Part shown: positions 61,284 to 64,000 of the stretch, piece by piece
How positions within the stretch are numbered: position 1 is the first letter of the stretch
Layout of the letters: each line of letters begins with the position of its first letter
Assembly (NCBI RefSeq): GCF_021245725.1
Contig: NZ_JAJGSX010000026.1
Coordinates: forward strand, 31,229-95,228
DNA: 64,000 nt
Direction of reading: 5' to 3'
Source of the DNA: Pseudonocardia sp. TRM90224
Lineage (GTDB): Bacteria > Actinomycetota > Actinomycetes > Mycobacteriales > Pseudonocardiaceae
Made by a program: the position numbers and the translations under genes
The notes under the pieces: model-generated
The model's database searches: none
Seen by the model: the letters and a program-made list of their open reading frames with translations, nothing else
What the model was told of the DNA's origin: nothing

Positions 61284-62470
61284 GTGCGGCCCCGCATTGG
61301 GAAGCTCGCGTTGACCTCGAAGCCGCCGTCGGCGCGATGTCCGGTCGCCAGCGTCCCGCCTACCAGCTCCACGCGTTCGCGCATGCCGATCAGCCCCATG
61401 CCGCCGCCGCCTGATGCGCACGTGCGGATCGGAGGTGTGTTGGACACCCGTACGGTCAGCGCCTCGGGCGTATGCACTAAGGCGACCGTCACGTCGACCG
61501 CTCCGGCATGCTTGCCCACGTTGGTGAGCGACTCCTGCACGACCCGGTAGGCCGCCCGGCTGACGCTGGCGTCGATCCGCTCGGGGGTGCCGTAGCGTTC
61601 GAGCCGGACCCGCGGTCCGCTGTCCCGCAAGAACGTCAGCAGGCTTTCGACGTCGTCCAGGCCCGGCAGGATCGCCAGGGGGTCGTAGTCCGCGGAATCC
61701 GGAACCGCGCGCAGCACTCCGAGCAGTCGCCGCAGTTCGGCCAGCGAGGTGCGGCCGGTCTCCGCCAGCCGTCGCAGCGCGGCACGCAGTTCGGCCTCGT
61801 CGCCGGTCTCCGAGGTCACATCAGCGTCGAGCACCATCACGGTGACGGCGTGGTTCAGGATGTCATGCAGTTCCCGAGCGAGCAGGACGCGTTCGCGCTC
61901 GGCTGCACGCCGCTCGGCAGACGCGCGTTCCTGCTCGAGCCGACGCGAGTAGCGCATCAGCTCGCCAATCCTGCCGAGATGGCGGGCGCTGAGCCGGCCC
62001 AGCATCCAGAACCCGACGAACATCGCGGTCAGGGCGGCTGTCCCGGGCACCGCATATCCCGGCTGGTTGCCGCCGGCGAGGGTCATGAACAGTACGAGTG
62101 CCATCAGGCCGAACCCGAAGGCCAGACCGGCCTGCTGTTGACGGCGGTTCGCCCAGGCGCCAAGCCCGCATGCGGCGCCAAGGAAGCCGACCAGCAGCTC
62201 CATGTCGACCATCACCAGTGCCGCCTCGAGCACGGCAACGACGACCAGCACCGTCAACGGGAACCGGCGGCACCAAACCAGCGCCAGTGACTGCCCGACC
62301 ACCAGGCATACGAGCAGCCATACCGGTCCGTCCACACGTGCATCGAGCACCGTCACCAGGCCGGCCAGCGGCGGAAGCCCCGCAAGGAGGACGGTGTGGG
62401 GCCTGGCAGCTGGGCGCGCCGACTTCGAGCGGGCGGTTCCTGTCGCAGGGCAGTCGCACCGCGCGCACAC
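61280..62470 (-). CDS. sensor histidine kinase, HisKA_3 type (B)
   Basis: About 396 residues from the GTG at 62470. Hydrophobic segments lead into ELMRYSRRLEQERASAERRA (coiled coil). The phospho-acceptor is the H of LLARELHDILNHAVTVMV, and the ATPase domain has YRVVQESLTNVGKHAG and GGGGMGLIGMRERVELVGG. The start is uncertain: the frame is open to 62719, but upstream residues do not look like a kinase N-terminus, and no good ribosome-binding site is present at any candidate. Confidence 0.85.
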   Translation of the reverse strand: MCARCDCPATGTARSKSARPAARPHTVLLAGLPPLAGLVTVLDARVDGPVWLLVCLVVGQSLALVWCRRFPLTVLVVVAVLEAALVMVDMELLVGFLGAACGLGAWANRRQQQAGLAFGFGLMALVLFMTLAGGNQPGYAVPGTAALTAMFVGFWMLGRLSARHLGRIGELMRYSRRLEQERASAERRAAERERVLLARELHDILNHAVTVMVLDADVTSETGDEAELRAALRRLAETGRTSLAELRRLLGVLRAVPDSADYDPLAILPGLDDVESLLTFLRDSGPRVRLERYGTPERIDASVSRAAYRVVQESLTNVGKHAGAVDVTVALVHTPEALTVRVSNTPPIRTCASGGGGMGLIGMRERVELVGGTLATGHRADGGFEVNASFPMRGRT

Positions 62471-62704
62471 GCCACGGCCGATGCTCGAGCCTCGTGGCCT
62501 CAGCGCCCACCATCGTTGACGCGCCGCCCAGCGCGCGACCGGATGCTTGCCGGCCTGCAGGAACGGTGGGTGCAGAGCGGGGAGCAGGGTGTGGCGCAGG
62601 AGTTGGACACAGCCCCAGGTCATTCGGCCGATGTGGCGTGACCTCTTCGGTATGCAGATGGGGTCAGCGGACCGTGCTCCCCACGTGCTCCCCAAACGGA
62701 CAAA

Positions 62705-62736
62705 GCGGCCTGCCGACAAGATCGTCGACAGGCCGC
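62705..62736. terminator. hairpin downstream of the tRNA-Val half
   Basis: GCGGCCTGCCGAC pairs with GTCGACAGGCCGC over 12 of 13 positions around a 6-base loop. It follows the 3' end of the tRNA-Val fragment (read on the minus strand) by about 22 bases, where a tRNA terminator would be. Confidence 0.55.
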
Positions 62737-62757
62737 CTGACCAGGCAAAACACGCTG

Positions 62758-62800
62758 TGGGCGATACTGGGATCGAACCAGTGACCTCTTCGGTGTGAAC
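62758..62800 (-). other. 3' half of tRNA-Val(CAC): candidate attachment site
   Basis: On the minus strand this reads GTTCACACCGAAGAGGTCAC then TGGTTCGATCCCAGTATCGC and CCA. It contains the anticodon loop TTCACAC, the 3' anticodon stem CGAAG, the variable loop, the T arm and the 3' acceptor strand of tRNA-Val(CAC). The D arm and 5' acceptor strand are absent; sequence identity stops at the 5' edge of the anticodon loop, a usual crossover point for tyrosine integrases. It would be the distal att site, with the element at higher coordinates. CCA is partly encoded. Confidence 0.75.
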
Positions 62801-62982
62801 TATGCCAAGCAGAGTGCGCTGACCTGCGGAAACATGACTTCCGCAGGTCGGTGCGTGTCCGTTCAGAACCGTTCAGGTCAGTACACGGCCGTTGAGAACG
62901 ACGCCCTGCTCCCCAATTGCTTCCCGACGTGCTCCCACCCACGATGACACGGCCCGGTAGACCGACCCCTACCTGACCTAAC

Positions 62983-63644
62983 CAACCACAGATCGACTTA
63001 CACAGAAATCTTGACAAGCCCTGGCAGGTATCGGTCGACTCCACCATCAACCGCGCCCACCACCACGCCGCCGGGGCGCGACACCGCCCCGACGCCCACG
63101 TCGAACCACCCACCCTCCACCCTGGTGGCGAGCCGGCCGATCACGGACTGGGGCGCTCCCGCGGCGGACTGACCACGAAACTGCACCTGGCCTGCGAACA
63201 GGGCCGCAAACCCCTCGCGGTGGTGATCACCGCAGGACACCGTGGTGACAGCCCCAGTTCATTCCGGTGATCGAGCAGATCCGGGTACCCCGCCTCGGTG
63301 CGGGCCGACGACGCACCACACCGCTGCGCGTGCTGGCCGACAAGGCCTACACCTCACGCGCCAACCGCGCCTACCTGCGCCGGCGCGGGATCGCCACGAC
63401 CATCCCGATCAAGGACGACCAAGCCGCGAACCGGCGGAAACTCGGCTCCCACGGCGGACGCCCACCGAAGTTCGACCCCACGATCTACCGCGACCGCCAC
63501 GCCGTGGAATGCGGAATCAACCTGCTCAAGCACTACCGCGCGATCGCCACCCGCTACGACAAACTCCAGGTCCGCTACGAAGCCAGCGTGCACATCGCCG
63601 CGATCGACATCTGGCTACGCCGACTGGCCCACACCACTTCCTAA
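62983..63644 (+). pseudogene. IS5-family transposase, truncated and frameshifted
   Basis: The frame reads WQVSVDSTINRAHHHAAGAR (first catalytic D), then SRGGLTTKLHLACEQGRKPL. A missing C in the run at 63252-63255 shifts it into IPVIEQIRVPRLGAGRRRTT, LADKAYTSRANRAYLRRRG (second D) and HAVECGINLLKHYRAIATRY (E). The N-terminal third is missing. The right flank (AACAGCTCCTAG after the stop) may hold the terminal repeat. Confidence 0.82.
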
Positions 63645-63744
63645 ACAGCTCCTAGTCCCGCCAAGCCGCGCGACAGCGCGTGAGACTGCGCTGCAAGCGA
63701 GCTGCAACACGAAAGCGGAAGCCTCGGGGGACGCCCGGCTGCCC

Positions 63745-63785
63745 GGCATCGGCATCGGCATCGGCATCGGCATCGCATCGGCATC
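63745..63785. repeat. (GGCATC)n hexanucleotide repeat
   Basis: Five perfect GGCATC units, one 5-base unit (GCATC) and a further GGCATC, ending 9 bases before the next start codon and abutting its GGAGG. The block is flanked by 63656-63744, where nothing else is recognised. Its length could vary by slippage. Confidence 0.95.
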
Positions 63786-63794
63786 GGAGGCGCC

Positions 63795-64000
63795 ATGACA
63801 GAAACGACACCGGAAACATCGAGCACTGCCCGTCTGCCGGGGGTCGTCGCCGCCTACGCGCGCCGGTTCCACGCCGCGGTCGGCGACCAGCACCACGTCG
63901 CGTCGCCACTGGGTGCATGGCTTGTACTCGCGATGGCGGCGCCGGCAATCAATGGAGCCGACGCGCAGCAGGTGACCGAAGCGCTCGGCATGCCCGCCTC
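63795..64000 (+). CDS. partial gene, possible serpin-like protein (runs off the window)
   Basis: 68 residues are visible, from an ATG with GGAGG 4 bases upstream. The part VVAAYARRFHAAVGDQHHVA, SPLGAWLVLAMAAPAI and QQVTEALGMPA follows the N-terminal plan of serpins (helix, then ASPLG.. in place of SPxSL, then a helix ending in LG). The reactive-centre region is outside the window, so the call is tentative. Confidence 0.5.
   Translation, partial: MTETTPETSSTARLPGVVAAYARRFHAAVGDQHHVASPLGAWLVLAMAAPAINGADAQQVTEALGMPA

Noticed and set aside
63745..63785. GGCATC repeats considered as a CRISPR-like array
   Set aside because: Units are 6 bp without spacers; this is a simple tandem repeat. No CRISPR array was seen anywhere in the window.

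Overview
The window is high-GC DNA with GTG starts, short-overlap operons, an MbtH-dependent NRPS and IS481/IS5/IS3/IS4 remnants. This points to a filamentous actinomycete, probably of the Pseudonocardia/Amycolatopsis type; the genus is an inference. It falls into three parts.

Part 1 (1-24.4 kb) is an aromatic-catabolism island. A 12-gene leftward operon (17241 to 4490) encodes a fused class III extradiol dioxygenase, a Rieske oxygenase, a 7Fe-type ferredoxin, a complete Dpp/Opp-type ABC importer, and a MaoC hydratase, SDR dehydrogenase, amidohydrolase and acyl-CoA synthetase. Those last four have the composition of the CouL/M/N/O set that shortens hydroxycinnamoyl-CoA side chains. A second Rieske oxygenase and two related LysR regulators lie at the left edge. 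Divergent from the operon run a GntR regulator, a muconolactone-isomerase-like protein, an alpha/beta hydrolase, a GalB-type PIG-L hydratase, a GalC-type aldolase, a LigM/DesA-like O-demethylase, a GalD/PrpF tautomerase and a class I extradiol dioxygenase. Read together, methoxylated phenylpropenoid acids would be trimmed to benzoates, O-demethylated, ring-cleaved by a gallate-type route to 4-oxalomesaconate, and split to pyruvate and oxaloacetate.

Part 2 (24.8-46.8 kb) is a 12-gene leftward NRPS-PKS cluster in which nearly all genes overlap. In transcription order it encodes a split transketolase, a bicupin isomerase-like protein, a SIS-domain sugar-phosphate isomerase, a trehalose-synthase-like GT4, an AL-T-C loading protein, C-A-T, KS-AT-T, C-A(Ser)-MT-T-C*, MbtH, a type II thioesterase and an MFS exporter. 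The second adenylation domain reads as serine-activating with an embedded methyltransferase, and the PKS module has no reductive domain. An N-methylserine-derived 1,3-dicarbonyl product, possibly a glycosylated tetramic acid, is the leading inference. The last C domain has lost its catalytic histidine. Two A domains share a perfect 442-bp repeat, and the PKS gene holds three in-frame tandem repeats.

Part 3 (46.8-64 kb) is accessory DNA with much decay. It has two NarL-type two-component systems, a GT87 mannosyltransferase, a MarR/MFS efflux pair, a DapA-family protein and a DUF6458 membrane protein. Broken genes include an AAA ATPase cut by an IS481 element, an amidohydrolase with an in-frame TAG, two convergent genes truncated at one scar, a Rieske fragment and a frameshifted TetR, beside IS3, IS4, IS481 and IS5 remnants. 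A 43-bp 3' half of tRNA-Val(CAC) at 62.8 kb looks like the distal attachment site of an integrated element extending to the right. The window ends inside a possible serpin-like gene preceded by a hexanucleotide repeat.
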